Made by a program: the position numbers and the translations under genes. A stretch of DNA of 40,093 nt from JALZBN01 sp035525375 (lineage in GTDB: Bacteria > Actinomycetota > Acidimicrobiia > Acidimicrobiales > AC-14), in contig DATLEI010000036.1 of NCBI GenBank assembly GCA_035525375.1, positions 1-40,093 of the forward strand. The letters run 5' to 3'. Positions 30,587 to 39,562 of the stretch are shown piece after piece; within the stretch, counting starts at the first letter, position 1; every line of letters begins with the position of its first letter. Under the pieces are notes generated by a model, which was not told the DNA's origin, searched no databases, and saw nothing but the letters and a program-made list of their open reading frames with translations.

Positions 30587-30814
30587 ATGAGAGTCACCGA
30601 GAAAGGGCAAGTCACAATTCCCAAGGAGTTGCGCGACGCCTTGGGTTTCGGTGCCGGCACCCAGGTTGTGTTCGAAAGGGCTGATGACGCAATCGTCGTC
30701 CGCAAGGTCCAAGGCGGATCGAGCCGCGGGCGACAGCTAGCAGACCGCCTGCGCGGTCGGGGCGATGTGCGGCTCAGCACCGAGGAGATCATGGAACTTA
30801 CCCGGCCCCGCTGA
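30587..30814 (+). CDS. vapB: VapB antitoxin, AbrB/MazE-like fold
   Basis: 75 residues. It begins MRVTEKGQVTIPKELRDALG, the SpoVT/AbrB swapped-hairpin DNA-binding motif, followed by GTQVVFERADDAIVVRKV and a C-terminal tail (RLSTEEIMELTRPR) that normally wraps the toxin. It binds its own promoter, probably at the palindrome at 30559, and neutralises VapC. The toxin gene starts 4 nt downstream. The start is certain because TAAGAT is 6 nt upstream and the family begins M-R-V-T-x-K-G-Q. Confidence 0.88.
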   Translation: MRVTEKGQVTIPKELRDALGFGAGTQVVFERADDAIVVRKVQGGSSRGRQLADRLRGRGDVRLSTEEIMELTRPR

Positions 30815-30818
30815 TCTG

Positions 30819-31226
30819 GTGCTCGGGACTCTTGTCGACAGCAATGTGCTGCTCGACGTGATCACGGAGGACGAGAGCTGGCTCGAGTGGTCAGCGAACG
30901 CGCTCGCCAGCGCCGCCGATGACGGCCCGCTGTTCATCAACCCGATCATCTACGCCGAGGTGTCGGTTCGGTTCAGCTTTATCGAGGACGTTGAAGAGGC
31001 GCTCCCACCACCGGACTACGGGCGGTTGGCCGTGCCTTGGGAATCGGCGTTCCTGGCTGGAAAGGCCTTCCTCGACTATCGCCGGAACAAGGGATCGAGG
31101 TCGTCGACGCTCCCGGATTTCTTCATTGGCGCGCATGCCGCCGTGGCCGATCTCGCGCTACTCACGCGCGATGCCGCTCGGTATCGCACCTACTTCCCGA
31201 CGGTTCAACTCAGATCGCCGGAGTAG
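30819..31226 (+). CDS. vapC: VapC toxin, PIN-domain ribonuclease
   Basis: 135 residues from the GTG at 30819. PIN-fold acids are in place: VDSNVLLDVITE (first Asp), NPIIYAEVSVRF with Glu in the second helix, STLPDFFIGAHAAVADLALL with the third Asp, and LTRDAARY with the fourth. These coordinate Mg and cut RNA, usually initiator or other tRNA, or 23S rRNA; the target cannot be told. The antitoxin stop is 4 nt upstream. The gene looks intact: 135 residues is normal. It is separate from the island toxin-antitoxin pair at 19859-20298, and this pair lies outside the att sites. Confidence 0.88.
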   Translation: MLGTLVDSNVLLDVITEDESWLEWSANALASAADDGPLFINPIIYAEVSVRFSFIEDVEEALPPPDYGRLAVPWESAFLAGKAFLDYRRNKGSRSSTLPDFFIGAHAAVADLALLTRDAARYRTYFPTVQLRSPE

Positions 31227-31305
31227 GCCGCTCCTTCGTCCCCCTCGGCGGGGCCCGAAGGGCCCTGAGCGGCGCGCCGCCCACCGCCACCGCCACCTCC
31301 ACGGC

Positions 31306-31830
31306 CTGGCCTGCAGCACCGCGCCCGTGTTCGTGTCGGCGCCCGTGCCGGTCAACGGAAACGGCGACTACACCTCGCCGCCGGTCGCCGTGACCGCGAC
31401 GGGCAGCTACTCCTGGAAGGCCGAATACAGCGGCGACCAAAACAACCTTGGCGTCCAAAACCCTTGCCAGGATGCAGACGAGACGTCGGTGATCGTTCAA
31501 GTGACGCCGACTGTCGTCGCCCAAGCGGCGCCCCCGGGCCCCGTCAACGTCGGCCAACCAATCAGCGGCACGGCCACTCTTTCGGGCGCATCGAGTCCCA
31601 CCGGGTCCATCACCTTCAAAGCCTTCGGTCCGAACGACTCCACCTGCGCCGGCGCGCCCATCTTCAGCAGGCACGTGCAGGTCACCGGCATTGGCAACTA
31701 CAGCTCCGGTTTCTTCACGCCCTCCGCCCTATAGCGGCGACGCCAATCACCAGCCGCTCACGACTGCGTGTGGTGGTCCCCGGCTCGATCACAACGGTGC
31801 ACAGGGGCCATACCGGCAACGTCGCCCTGT
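31306..31830 (+). pseudogene. Broken Ig-like repeat surface-protein gene
   Basis: No start codon; two repeats are readable. The first has CSTAPVFVSAPVPVNGNGDY and SYSWKAEYSGDQNNLG; the second has VNVGQPISGTATLSGASSPT and STCAGAPIFSRHVQVTGIGN. The frame hits a stop at 31732-31734, but the expected continuation (YSGDANHQPLTTACGG) reads on in another frame from about 31735, then another shift follows near 31790. So at least one deletion and frame change broke it. The repeat type is that of bacterial Ig-like (Big) domains. It fills most of 31227-31893, which holds nothing else recognisable, and is convergent with the intact Ig-like gene at 31894. Confidence 0.6.
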
Positions 31831-31893
31831 AACGCAGCGGGGGCGACGTCAACAGTGACAAGCGGTCGCTGACGTCCTGAGCGGCGTCTCGGA

Positions 31894-34791
31894 CTACGAG
31901 AACGGGCAGCGGGTCGACCAGCGATGGAGGGTTCCACACCGATCCGGTCGGGTCGGCACCGGTTGGATTCGTCCCGCCTGAATGTGCTGGGGCAGGCTCG
32001 TGACCTGCTCCAGGAAGTTGCTGTCGCCTAGGTAGTAGGCAACGACGGTGTGCAGACCGGCCGTGAGGTCAACCACGGGGGCCGACATCGCGCTCCCGTT
32101 GGACGCGACGCGCACCGGGTTACCCCGCTGAATGCCGTCGACGGAGAACTGCACCGCTCCCGTCGGGACGTTGGTCACACCAGCCGGCGCCTTCACTGTC
32201 GCCGTGAACCGGATGGGTGTCCCAGTTGTCGCCGCAGGGTTCGACGACGACAAGCCGAGAGTGACGGGGTCGAGCGCCGAGGCCTGGGCCAGGCTGGATG
32301 AAGTCGGCCCGAAGATGCGACCGTCGCCGAGATAGGCGGCCTCGACGACGTGCAGGCCGGGGCTCAAGCTGGGCACCCGGAACCTGCCCGTGCCATTAGC
32401 GAGGGACGCCGTCGTGACCACCTGGCCGTCGACCGAGAACCGCACCGGGCCGGACGGTACGCCGAAGACGCTGGCGTGGCCGCTGTCGGGGTTGTAGGGG
32501 TCGAGCGGTGCTGTCTTGACCGTCGCCGTGAACTCCACCGGCTGACCGGGGTTCGTACGGTTGGCGCTGGTCGAGGAGGTAAGCATGAGCGATGTAGGGA
32601 GTCGCTTGTTGTAGAGGGCGAAACCGGCTGCCTTGATCGGCCGACCGTCGGAGCCTGTCGCGGCACTGGCGGTCACCTGGAAGTCGCCGGTGTTCACGGG
32701 AGGACTCAACGCTCTGACCGCGACACTCGCTTTGCCCGCGCCATCGGTCGTCACTGTTGTCCTGGTTGTCGAGCCGTTGGCGAAGGTGACGTACCCGTCG
32801 GGAGCGCTGAATGTGATCACGCGGTTCGGGATCGGGAGCCCGAAATCGTCGAGGGCTTGGGCGACCAAGGCTTCGGAGTAGTCGCTCCCCGGGAACGCCT
32901 GTTGTTTCGAACCGCTTACCACAGCCACCTCGTCGCGCTTGGATGGGAACGGGACCAACAGCGTCACCGAGCCATCCCCTCCCTGCTCGCCGCCGGGGCC
33001 GTGGGTGTGGACGACGGGAGGGAAGACCGGCCCGATGACCGCCGACCGGCCACCACCACCGCCACCACCGGCGCAGCTCTCGCCGTCGGACTCACCGTGA
33101 CCCTTTCCGCCTCCTCGGAGTCCTCCGCCCCCGCCGCCACCGTCACCACCGGTTGACGAGGTGGTGCCCTCTCCACCGCGATTCGTGTCGTTTGCACCCC
33201 CCCGGCCACCGTCACCACCGGAACATCCCCCACCCTCGCTGCCGCCATGACCGCCGTGGCCCGGGGGCTGGCCGCCGTGGCCGCCATCGCCGCCCTGGGT
33301 ACTGAAGGCGCCACCCTCGCCGCCGCCACCCCCGCCACCAGCCACCACCTGGTGGCGCGAGCTCGGGTCGATTCGCGGTGTCGGCGCGCCGCACCGCGCT
33401 GAGGTCATCTGGACCACCGATGCGGCGCCTCCCGAACCGGCCTCGCCGTGACCCTCTCCGCCGTCGAAGTCGTGGCCACCCCAGCCCCCGTTGCCACGGC
33501 CGAACTCTCCGACCTGAACAATCGTTTGGGTGCCGGGACTGGTACCGACCACGGCTTGCACTCTCCCGGCGCCGCCCCCGGCCCCGTCCTGCGACGACTC
33601 TCCGTCGGCGCCCGCCCCACCAGTGGCATCGACGAAGATCCTGTCCGTACCGGCGGGTATGCAGTGCGACACCACGCGGCGCGTGTAGTGATCGGTGAAG
33701 GTGCGGGCGCTATCGGCACCCGATAGGACGAGGACATACCCATCGCCGGCGTTGTCGGCGGCCTTGAACGACGGCGCGTACGCCTTGGGGTGGACGAATG
33801 ACTCTCCTCCGCCGCCGCCGTTGCCGGCGATGCCCGTCACGGCGGCGCTGAAGATTGGAATGCCCGGGGTCCGTGGCGCCGCCGAGCCGCCGCACCCGCC
33901 TCGGTACCCACCGCCCCCGCCGCCCCCTGCGCCGCCCGCGCCGAGTTGGTCGAAGTCGTGACCACGCTGACCAGCCCTCCCCGCCGAGCATCCGCCCTGA
34001 GCCGCAGGCGAGGGGTTGCCCTGACCGACCGCCCCGGCTCCCGCGGGCTTGCCGCCGACCCCACCGTCAGCGCCAGGCACGTACAACGGCGGGATGCACA
34101 CCGTGTAGTAATTCGTCGCCGGGCCGACGTTCGAGGGGCGCGGCGCGACCCCGGCCCGGCCCGGAGGAGGTGGCGGGGGGACAAAGGCGATGCCGTAGCA
34201 CGCGGTCGCGCCTCCTGCGGACCCGCCGCCCCCGCCGGCCACGACAAGGGGCGCGCCCTGGGCGTCGAGCACGGCCGAGGCACCGCCTCCGCCGCCACCG
34301 TCGATGCCGTACGAACGGATGAAGTAGGTGGTCTTGTCGCGACCGAGTCCCCGGCCCCCGCCATTGGCGTATGGCGATACGCCGCCGGCGGAGGTTCCGC
34401 CGCAACCGGCACCCATCTTCAAGAGCTCGCCGGGCTTAACCGGTAACGATGCTGTCACCTGGCTCCCGAGGCCCCCCCAGCCGGTCTCGTTGCGGTCGGG
34501 CGTCTCTCCCTGGCCACCGACGGCCTCTACATATAGCGATGTCGTGCCGGGGGGGACCTTGTACGTCTGATAGTCGCCGCGTTTCGACGGGTCGGCCGGG
34601 CATGGGAAGAAGGCGATCTCGAGGTCGCCGACCTGAGTGACGAGGGCGCCGCCCGAGATGCCAGGCCCGGAGTCCGGGGAGACGGTGTCGGCCACCGACG
34701 GCCGGGGTGCGACCGTCATCATGGAGGCGACCAGAACAAGCACGGCCACGACCGAAGTACGGCCACGGCGCGGCGCGACGACGCCCCCCAT
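31894..34791 (-). CDS. Large exported glycine-rich protein with Ig-like repeats
   Basis: About 965 residues. GAGG 6 nt before the ATG at 34791 favours that start (MGGVVAPRRGRTSVVAVLVL, a Sec signal); ATGs at 34803 and 34842 are also in frame. Two glycine-rich domains follow, each opening like a beta-sandwich (KVPPGTTSLYVEAVGGQG near 80, CIPAGTDRIFVDATGGAG near 375) and running into long Gly repeats such as GGGGGGGRSAV. From about residue 620 come a Big_1-like domain (LDDFGLPIPNRVITFSAPDG) and two Big_3-type Ig repeats (PVEFTATVK, then PIRFTATVK). No LPXTG or transmembrane anchor is seen at the end, and the last residues (TRPDRCGTLHRWSTRC) look odd, possibly a shifted end. It is probably a secreted or surface adhesin-like protein. 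Confidence 0.75.
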   Translation of the reverse strand: MGGVVAPRRGRTSVVAVLVLVASMMTVAPRPSVADTVSPDSGPGISGGALVTQVGDLEIAFFPCPADPSKRGDYQTYKVPPGTTSLYVEAVGGQGETPDRNETGWGGLGSQVTASLPVKPGELLKMGAGCGGTSAGGVSPYANGGGRGLGRDKTTYFIRSYGIDGGGGGGASAVLDAQGAPLVVAGGGGGSAGGATACYGIAFVPPPPPPGRAGVAPRPSNVGPATNYYTVCIPPLYVPGADGGVGGKPAGAGAVGQGNPSPAAQGGCSAGRAGQRGHDFDQLGAGGAGGGGGGGYRGGCGGSAAPRTPGIPIFSAAVTGIAGNGGGGGESFVHPKAYAPSFKAADNAGDGYVLVLSGADSARTFTDHYTRRVVSHCIPAGTDRIFVDATGGAGADGESSQDGAGGGAGRVQAVVGTSPGTQTIVQVGEFGRGNGGWGGHDFDGGEGHGEAGSGGAASVVQMTSARCGAPTPRIDPSSRHQVVAGGGGGGGEGGAFSTQGGDGGHGGQPPGHGGHGGSEGGGCSGGDGGRGGANDTNRGGEGTTSSTGGDGGGGGGGLRGGGKGHGESDGESCAGGGGGGGRSAVIGPVFPPVVHTHGPGGEQGGDGSVTLLVPFPSKRDEVAVVSGSKQQAFPGSDYSEALVAQALDDFGLPIPNRVITFSAPDGYVTFANGSTTRTTVTTDGAGKASVAVRALSPPVNTGDFQVTASAATGSDGRPIKAAGFALYNKRLPTSLMLTSSTSANRTNPGQPVEFTATVKTAPLDPYNPDSGHASVFGVPSGPVRFSVDGQVVTTASLANGTGRFRVPSLSPGLHVVEAAYLGDGRIFGPTSSSLAQASALDPVTLGLSSSNPAATTGTPIRFTATVKAPAGVTNVPTGAVQFSVDGIQRGNPVRVASNGSAMSAPVVDLTAGLHTVVAYYLGDSNFLEQVTSLPQHIQAGRIQPVPTRPDRCGTLHRWSTRCPFS

Positions 34792-34928
34792 CCCAAACCT
34801 CATGGTCGCACGAGCCACATCGGGTGAAGTTATCCGGTACAACGGCAGAGGGGTGAGCGTCCTTCACCGGATCCGAGGAAGCGCAGTCAAGCGTTAACTT
34901 GCGGTCTGGCACCGACGCCTGGTCCAAG

Positions 34929-36707
34929 ATGCGGACCTCACACCTTCCGCGGCTCGGCGGTCGCCGTCGTTCTCGCCGTCGCCTTGCTCGTTCAGGGCTG
35001 TACGGAGAAGAACTCCGCGCTGGGTCGTGCCGATCCTGATGCCGCCGCGCAGTGGGACTCGGTGTTCGGGCGGTACCAAGGACCGCCAACCCTTCAACCC
35101 GGGCTCGGCCCAATTCACATGCCGGTATCCACCAGAGATCCCGAAGCCCAGCGGTGGTTTGACCAGGGTCTGGCCCAGCTCTTCGGATTCGCCCACGAGG
35201 ACGCCATCCGCTCTTTCGAGATGACCCTGCGCCTCGACCCCTCCCTGGCGATCGCGAACTGGGGCATCGCGTACGCCTACGGGCCGAACATCAACCTAGG
35301 GATGGACCCGCTACGAGCAAGCCGGGCGAATCACTTCCTCGACCTCGCTGTTCGCCAGCTTCAGGACGGCGACGATTCGGCAGGCCCCCTCGAGCGAGCC
35401 CTCGTCGACTCGCTCACCGTCCGGTTCTCGACCGACAAAAGTCTCGAGCCATTCGGCACCACCTCGCGCTTGCCACTCGACCAGGCCTACTGGTCGACGA
35501 TGCAAGCCGCCATGGCGGCGTTTCCGAATGACACCAATGTCGCCACTCTCACGGCTGAGGCCGGGCTCGACCTCATTCCCTGGCGCGCATGGAATTACAA
35601 CGGTAAGCCCACGCTTCCGGTCACGGACCATGCGACGCCAGCGATCCCAGAAATCCCGCAGGTGAAGGCGATCCTGGAGGGCGTCATGGCGCGGGAGCTC
35701 GATCACATTGGCGCCCTCCACTACTACATACACGCAGTCGAGGCGTCGCAGGATCCGGAGTTGGCCCTTCCAGCTGCCGCCCGCATCAAGTCCATTGCCT
35801 GGGGTCAAGCGCACCTGGTTCACGCCGCCTCCCACATTTACGCCCGCGTCGGTGACTGGGGCTCGGCGATGGTGTCGGGGAACGACGCCATCGTCCAAGA
35901 CGAGCGTTACCGGAAGAGGGTCGGAACGGACGATTTGTACTGGATCGCGCACGGCGACCACAACCTCTACTTCCTGACCAGCGTCCTCGCCAACGGCGGC
36001 CGCGGGCGCGAAACGCAGTGCGGGCACGCGAGCTCCACGAGCGGGTCAAGGCTGAACTGGCCGTGACCCCCGCGCAGGAGTACCTCCTCCCCATGGAGCA
36101 GAGCTTCCTGGTTCGCTTTCACGAGTGGTCGAAGGTCCTCGGCTATCCCAAGCCGAGCCGCTGGTTCAAAGCGACACTCGCGTTCTGGCACATCAACCGA
36201 GGTCTCGCACTTGCCGCCACAAGAGATGTCGAGGGCGCTCGGTCAGAGCTACTGGCGTCGGACGAGGTACTGAAGTCCGACGACCTGCCACGGCTTGGTG
36301 ATGCCCGCTACGAGTTCCAGAACAATCCCGCGTCAGCGCTCGTCGAGCTCGACCAAGACCTCCTTCGCGGCCGTGTCGCCGAGGCGAGCGGCGACAATGC
36401 GGCCGCCGACGCGTCGTACCGGTCAGCGCTCGGACGGTTCGACGCTTTGTACTACGACGAGCCGCCACCCTTCTATTACCCGGCGCGTGAGACCTACGGA
36501 GCGTTCTTACTGCGGACGGGGCGTCCTCAGGATGCTGAAGCTGTTTTCAGAGCCGACCTGGTGAGCTTTCCGAACAATGGCCGCTCGCTGTTTGGCCTTT
36601 GGAAATCGCTCGACGCCCAACAAAAGCCAAGCGGTGACATTCGCGCTCAGTCCGATAGTGCGTGGCGCTGGGCCGACACCCCGCTCACCATCGACAGTCT
36701 CGGCTGA
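34929..36707 (+). pseudogene. TPR-like lipoprotein gene broken by two apparent frameshifts
   Basis: The likely start is ATG 34929 (MRTSHLPRLG), but the lipoprotein signal that should follow (VAVVLAVALLVQGC) is in the next frame, so one extra base near 34958 is suspected. The main part (DPEAQRWFDQGLAQLFGFAH, SLAIANWGIAYAYGPNINLG, HYYIHAVEAS) runs to about 36010 and then becomes nonsense. The matching continuation, AVRARELHERVKAELAVTP and later FPNNGRSLFGLWKSLDAQQ, is in another frame from about 36018; one missing base near 36012 (GAAACGCA) explains it. It is a TPR-type protein family of actinobacteria, role unknown. Real decay and sequencing error are both possible; the rest of the coding sequence is clean, which suggests it was recently functional. 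Confidence 0.65.
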
Positions 36708-36708
36708 A

Positions 36709-36725
36709 CGGCGGAGAACCCGCCG
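36709..36725 (+). other. Small GC hairpin after the TPR gene
   Basis: CGGCGG (36709-36714), loop AGAAC, CCGCCG (36720-36725). No T-tract follows, so it is not a standard terminator. It is the only structure in the gap before 36795. Confidence 0.3.
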
Positions 36726-36794
36726 GCGATTGACAGATAGTGACAGAATTGCGGCCTTGCCAGCGTGGCGTAGTCAGCGAACAAGGAGGTCCCG

Positions 36795-37988
36795 ATGTTG
36801 CAACGGCGAACAAGCGCGCGAACCGGCCTTTCGATCCTGGCGGCGATGGTGGCGACAGCGACAGCGTTCGTAGTCACGGCATCTCCCGCCCAGGCCGCAA
36901 CCATCCCCGTGACGGCTGGGGCGGTGGACAACGTCGTCAATGGGAACTGCTCAATTCGCGAGGCGATCACGGCTGCCAACACGGATGCGGTGGTCGACGC
37001 GTGCCCCGCCGGCTCAGGTGCGGACACGATCGAGGCCTCGAGCACCTTCACGTTGGCCGCGGTCGACAACAGCACCACTGGTGACTTTGGTGCCCCAAAT
37101 GGCCTACCGGTCGTGTCGAGCATCATCACCATCCGAGGGGCGACGCTCGCACGGGCCCTCGATGCCCCTGACTTCCGCATCCTGCGGGTCGCGGTCAACG
37201 GCAACCTCACCCTTTCTGGTGTCATCGTGACCGGCGGCAGCATCGTGTGTTCCAACTCGGCCTGCAATAACGGCTTCGCGCTGGGCGGCGGCATCCTCAC
37301 CTCAGGCACCCTCACGCTGACCAACAGCCAGGTGCGCGGCAACAACGCCTCCTGCCAGTCGTCAAGCACCTGTGCGGCGCGCGGCGGTGGCATCTACAAG
37401 ACCGGCGGCACGATGGCGATTAACGGTTCGCTTCTTACGAGCAACCTCGTGTTCTGCGCATCAGCGGGGTGCGACACGGCTGCAGGCGGCAGTCTCTTCG
37501 ATGACTCCGGAACCACCGCCATCTCCGGCAGCGAAGTCAGTCAGAACTCGTTGACGTGTTCCAACGCCAACTGCAAGACCTTTGGCGCCGGGATCCTCAA
37601 CAATGCCAACACCACGATTCAGGGAAGTCGGGTAGTTGCAAACAAAGCCTCGTGCGCGGCCTCCGGCTGCGTGGCCGAGGGTGGTGGCATCCACAGCAAC
37701 GTCGGGACACTATCGACGACAAGCGGCACGCAGATCAGCAGCAACGCGGTGTCGTGTACCGGGGCGGGCTGCCGGGCACGCGGCGCGGGCATCTTCAACG
37801 AGACCGCCTCGACATCGGTGTCGAACAGCTCGATCGTCGGCAACCAAGCCGTCACCAGCGGGGGAACCGCCACTGGGGGAGGCATCTTTGAGGGCGGCGG
37901 TGCGGTCACGTTGAGCAACACCCTCGTCGCCAACAACTCACCCAACAACTGCCAGCCTCCGGGCAGCGTGCCCGGCTGCGTCGGCTAG
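36795..37988 (+). CDS. Exported beta-helix protein with a CSLREA-like start and a cysteine-pair ladder
   Basis: 397 residues; AAGGAGGT (36783-36790) sits 4 nt before the ATG, the strongest ribosome-binding site here. A signal peptide (LSILAAMVATATAFVVTAS) ends near ...PAQAA. Then comes NGNCSIREAITAANTDAVVD, a CSLREA-type region found before right-handed beta-helix repeats. From about residue 150 repeats of 32-35 residues begin with C-x(4,5)-C: CSNSAC, CQSSSTC, CASAGC, CSNANC, CAASGC, CTGAGC, each followed by GGGI-like glycines and a rung. Cysteines fall at the same place on each turn, which may form one disulfide per turn. It is probably secreted. Function unknown; similar folds bind or cut polysaccharides, but no catalytic motif is seen. 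Confidence 0.75.
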   Translation: MLQRRTSARTGLSILAAMVATATAFVVTASPAQAATIPVTAGAVDNVVNGNCSIREAITAANTDAVVDACPAGSGADTIEASSTFTLAAVDNSTTGDFGAPNGLPVVSSIITIRGATLARALDAPDFRILRVAVNGNLTLSGVIVTGGSIVCSNSACNNGFALGGGILTSGTLTLTNSQVRGNNASCQSSSTCAARGGGIYKTGGTMAINGSLLTSNLVFCASAGCDTAAGGSLFDDSGTTAISGSEVSQNSLTCSNANCKTFGAGILNNANTTIQGSRVVANKASCAASGCVAEGGGIHSNVGTLSTTSGTQISSNAVSCTGAGCRARGAGIFNETASTSVSNSSIVGNQAVTSGGTATGGGIFEGGGAVTLSNTLVANNSPNNCQPPGSVPGCVG

Positions 37989-38047
37989 AGCGCAAATAGG
38001 GCAAAATCCACACTTCGGCGGCCGCCATGAGTGACTAGGTTCTCGGC

Positions 38048-39541
38048 ATGAAGCATCGCCGGTCGTGCGGGCTCATCGTAGCGCTGGCCGTGGCTCTTAC
38101 CGCAGCGGCGTGCACCAACACCATCGAAGGCCCTCGGCGCGCAGAGGGAAGCACCACTCCCATTGGGCACGTGGTGGTGATCTACGACGAGAACGTATCG
38201 TTCGACCACTACTTCGCTACGTACCCGCGCGCGGAGAACCCGTCGGGCCAACCCACGTTTGATGCCAGAGCGGACACGCCGGCGGTCAACGGTCTCGACG
38301 CCACACTGCTCACTGCCAATCCGAACGGTGCCAATCCCCACCGCCTCGACCGCTCCGAGGCCCTCACCTGCGACCAGGATCACGAGTACGCCGCAGAGCA
38401 GAAGGCTTACAACCACGGCTTGGTCGACGCGTTCGTCGAGAACACAGGCGGCCAGTGCGCGGATAGATCAACAGTGATGGGCTTCTTCGACGGGAACACA
38501 GTGACGGCGATGTGGAACTACGCCCAGCAGTTCGCCATGAGTGACAATTTCTTCGCGTCCACGTTCGGCCAATCCACCGCCGGCGCCATCAACCTCGTGT
38601 CCGGGCAGACGCACGGGGCCGTCCCCGTAGACCTGCCGGGCTACGTGGCCAACGGCACCCTCATCCAAGATGCCGACCCGACTCATGACGCCTGCTCCAA
38701 GAGCCCGACAGTCGGGTTCAGCGGCCGCAATGTCGGCAACCTGCTCAATGAGCGCGGGGTCACCTGGGGCTGGTTCGAGGGAGGGTTCCGACCTACCTCG
38801 GCGCCAGGTCAGCCGATCGTGTGCGGGTCAAGCCACCCCAACATCGGCGGACACATGGTCACCGACTACATCCCTCACCATGAGCCCTTCCAGTACTACA
38901 CGTCGACGGCCAACCCCCAGCACCTCGCACCGTCGTCACCGGCGATGGTGGGCAAGAACGACGCGGCCAACCACCAGTACGACCTCGAGGACTTCTGGAG
39001 CGCTCCCGAGCTACCGGCCGTCAGTTTCCTCAAGGCGCCTGGCTACCAGGACGGTCACGCCGGGTATTCCGATCCGCTCGACGAGCAGCGGTTCCTCGTC
39101 GAGACAATCAACCGGCTGCAAGAACGGCCGGAATGGGACGACATGGCGATAATCGTTTCCTACGACGATTCCGACGGCTGGTACGACCACGTGCTTGGCC
39201 CCATCGTCAACCCATCGAACGATCCGGCCAACGACTTCCTGTCCGCGCCGGGGGAGTGCGGCATGCCTGAGCCCGGCGCGTACCTCGACCGCTGCGGTTA
39301 CGGGCCCCGGCTACCCCTCCTGGTCATCTCCCCGTTCTCTCGCCAGAACTACGTCGACCACCAGGTTCTCGACCAGACCTCCATCCTGCGCTTCATCGAG
39401 GACAACTGGGAACTCGGCCGTATCGGCGACCAGTCCTTCGATGCAAAGGCGTCGAGCATGGCCACGATGTTCGACGTCGATCAGACAAAGCGGACACCGC
39501 CGCTCATCCTCGATCCTTCGACTGGGGCCCGCCCGGGTTGA
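38048..39541 (+). CDS. Phosphoesterase (PF04185, phospholipase C / acid phosphatase-like) lipoprotein
   Basis: 497 residues. The signal MKHRRSCGLIVALAVALTAA has a lipobox Cys at about 22. The family's first motif is in VVVIYDENVSFDHYFATYP (E-N-x-S-F-D-H-Y-F). Others: AMSDNFFASTFGQSTAGAIN, GVTWGWFEGGF, HHEPFQYYTST, DDMAIIVSYDDSDGWYDHV, GYGPRLPLLVISPFSRQNYV and DQTSILRFIEDNW, all at expected positions. These enzymes cut phosphate esters such as phospholipid head groups at the outer face of the membrane. TAGGTT is exactly 6 nt before the ATG at 38048, a leaderless layout. It is the most confidently functional of the exported proteins here. Substrate not known: relatives include phospholipase C and acid phosphatases. 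Confidence 0.88.
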   Translation: MKHRRSCGLIVALAVALTAAACTNTIEGPRRAEGSTTPIGHVVVIYDENVSFDHYFATYPRAENPSGQPTFDARADTPAVNGLDATLLTANPNGANPHRLDRSEALTCDQDHEYAAEQKAYNHGLVDAFVENTGGQCADRSTVMGFFDGNTVTAMWNYAQQFAMSDNFFASTFGQSTAGAINLVSGQTHGAVPVDLPGYVANGTLIQDADPTHDACSKSPTVGFSGRNVGNLLNERGVTWGWFEGGFRPTSAPGQPIVCGSSHPNIGGHMVTDYIPHHEPFQYYTSTANPQHLAPSSPAMVGKNDAANHQYDLEDFWSAPELPAVSFLKAPGYQDGHAGYSDPLDEQRFLVETINRLQERPEWDDMAIIVSYDDSDGWYDHVLGPIVNPSNDPANDFLSAPGECGMPEPGAYLDRCGYGPRLPLLVISPFSRQNYVDHQVLDQTSILRFIEDNWELGRIGDQSFDAKASSMATMFDVDQTKRTPPLILDPSTGARPG

Positions 39542-39562
39542 CCGGCTCGTCGAGCCGGCCGT

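Noticed and set aside
30330..30590. 86-codon frame before vapB
   Set aside because: It covers the vapB promoter and operator, begins inside the start of the SRPBCC gene on the other strand, and matches nothing recognised.
32350..34446. Several long plus-strand frames opposite the glycine-rich gene
   Set aside because: They are mirror readings of GGC/GGT repeats, giving Pro/Arg/Ala-rich strings with no family features.
31894..34791. CRISPR-like or mini-satellite array in the glycine-rich gene
   Set aside because: The repetition is glycine codons of irregular spacing, without equal spacers or conserved repeats.
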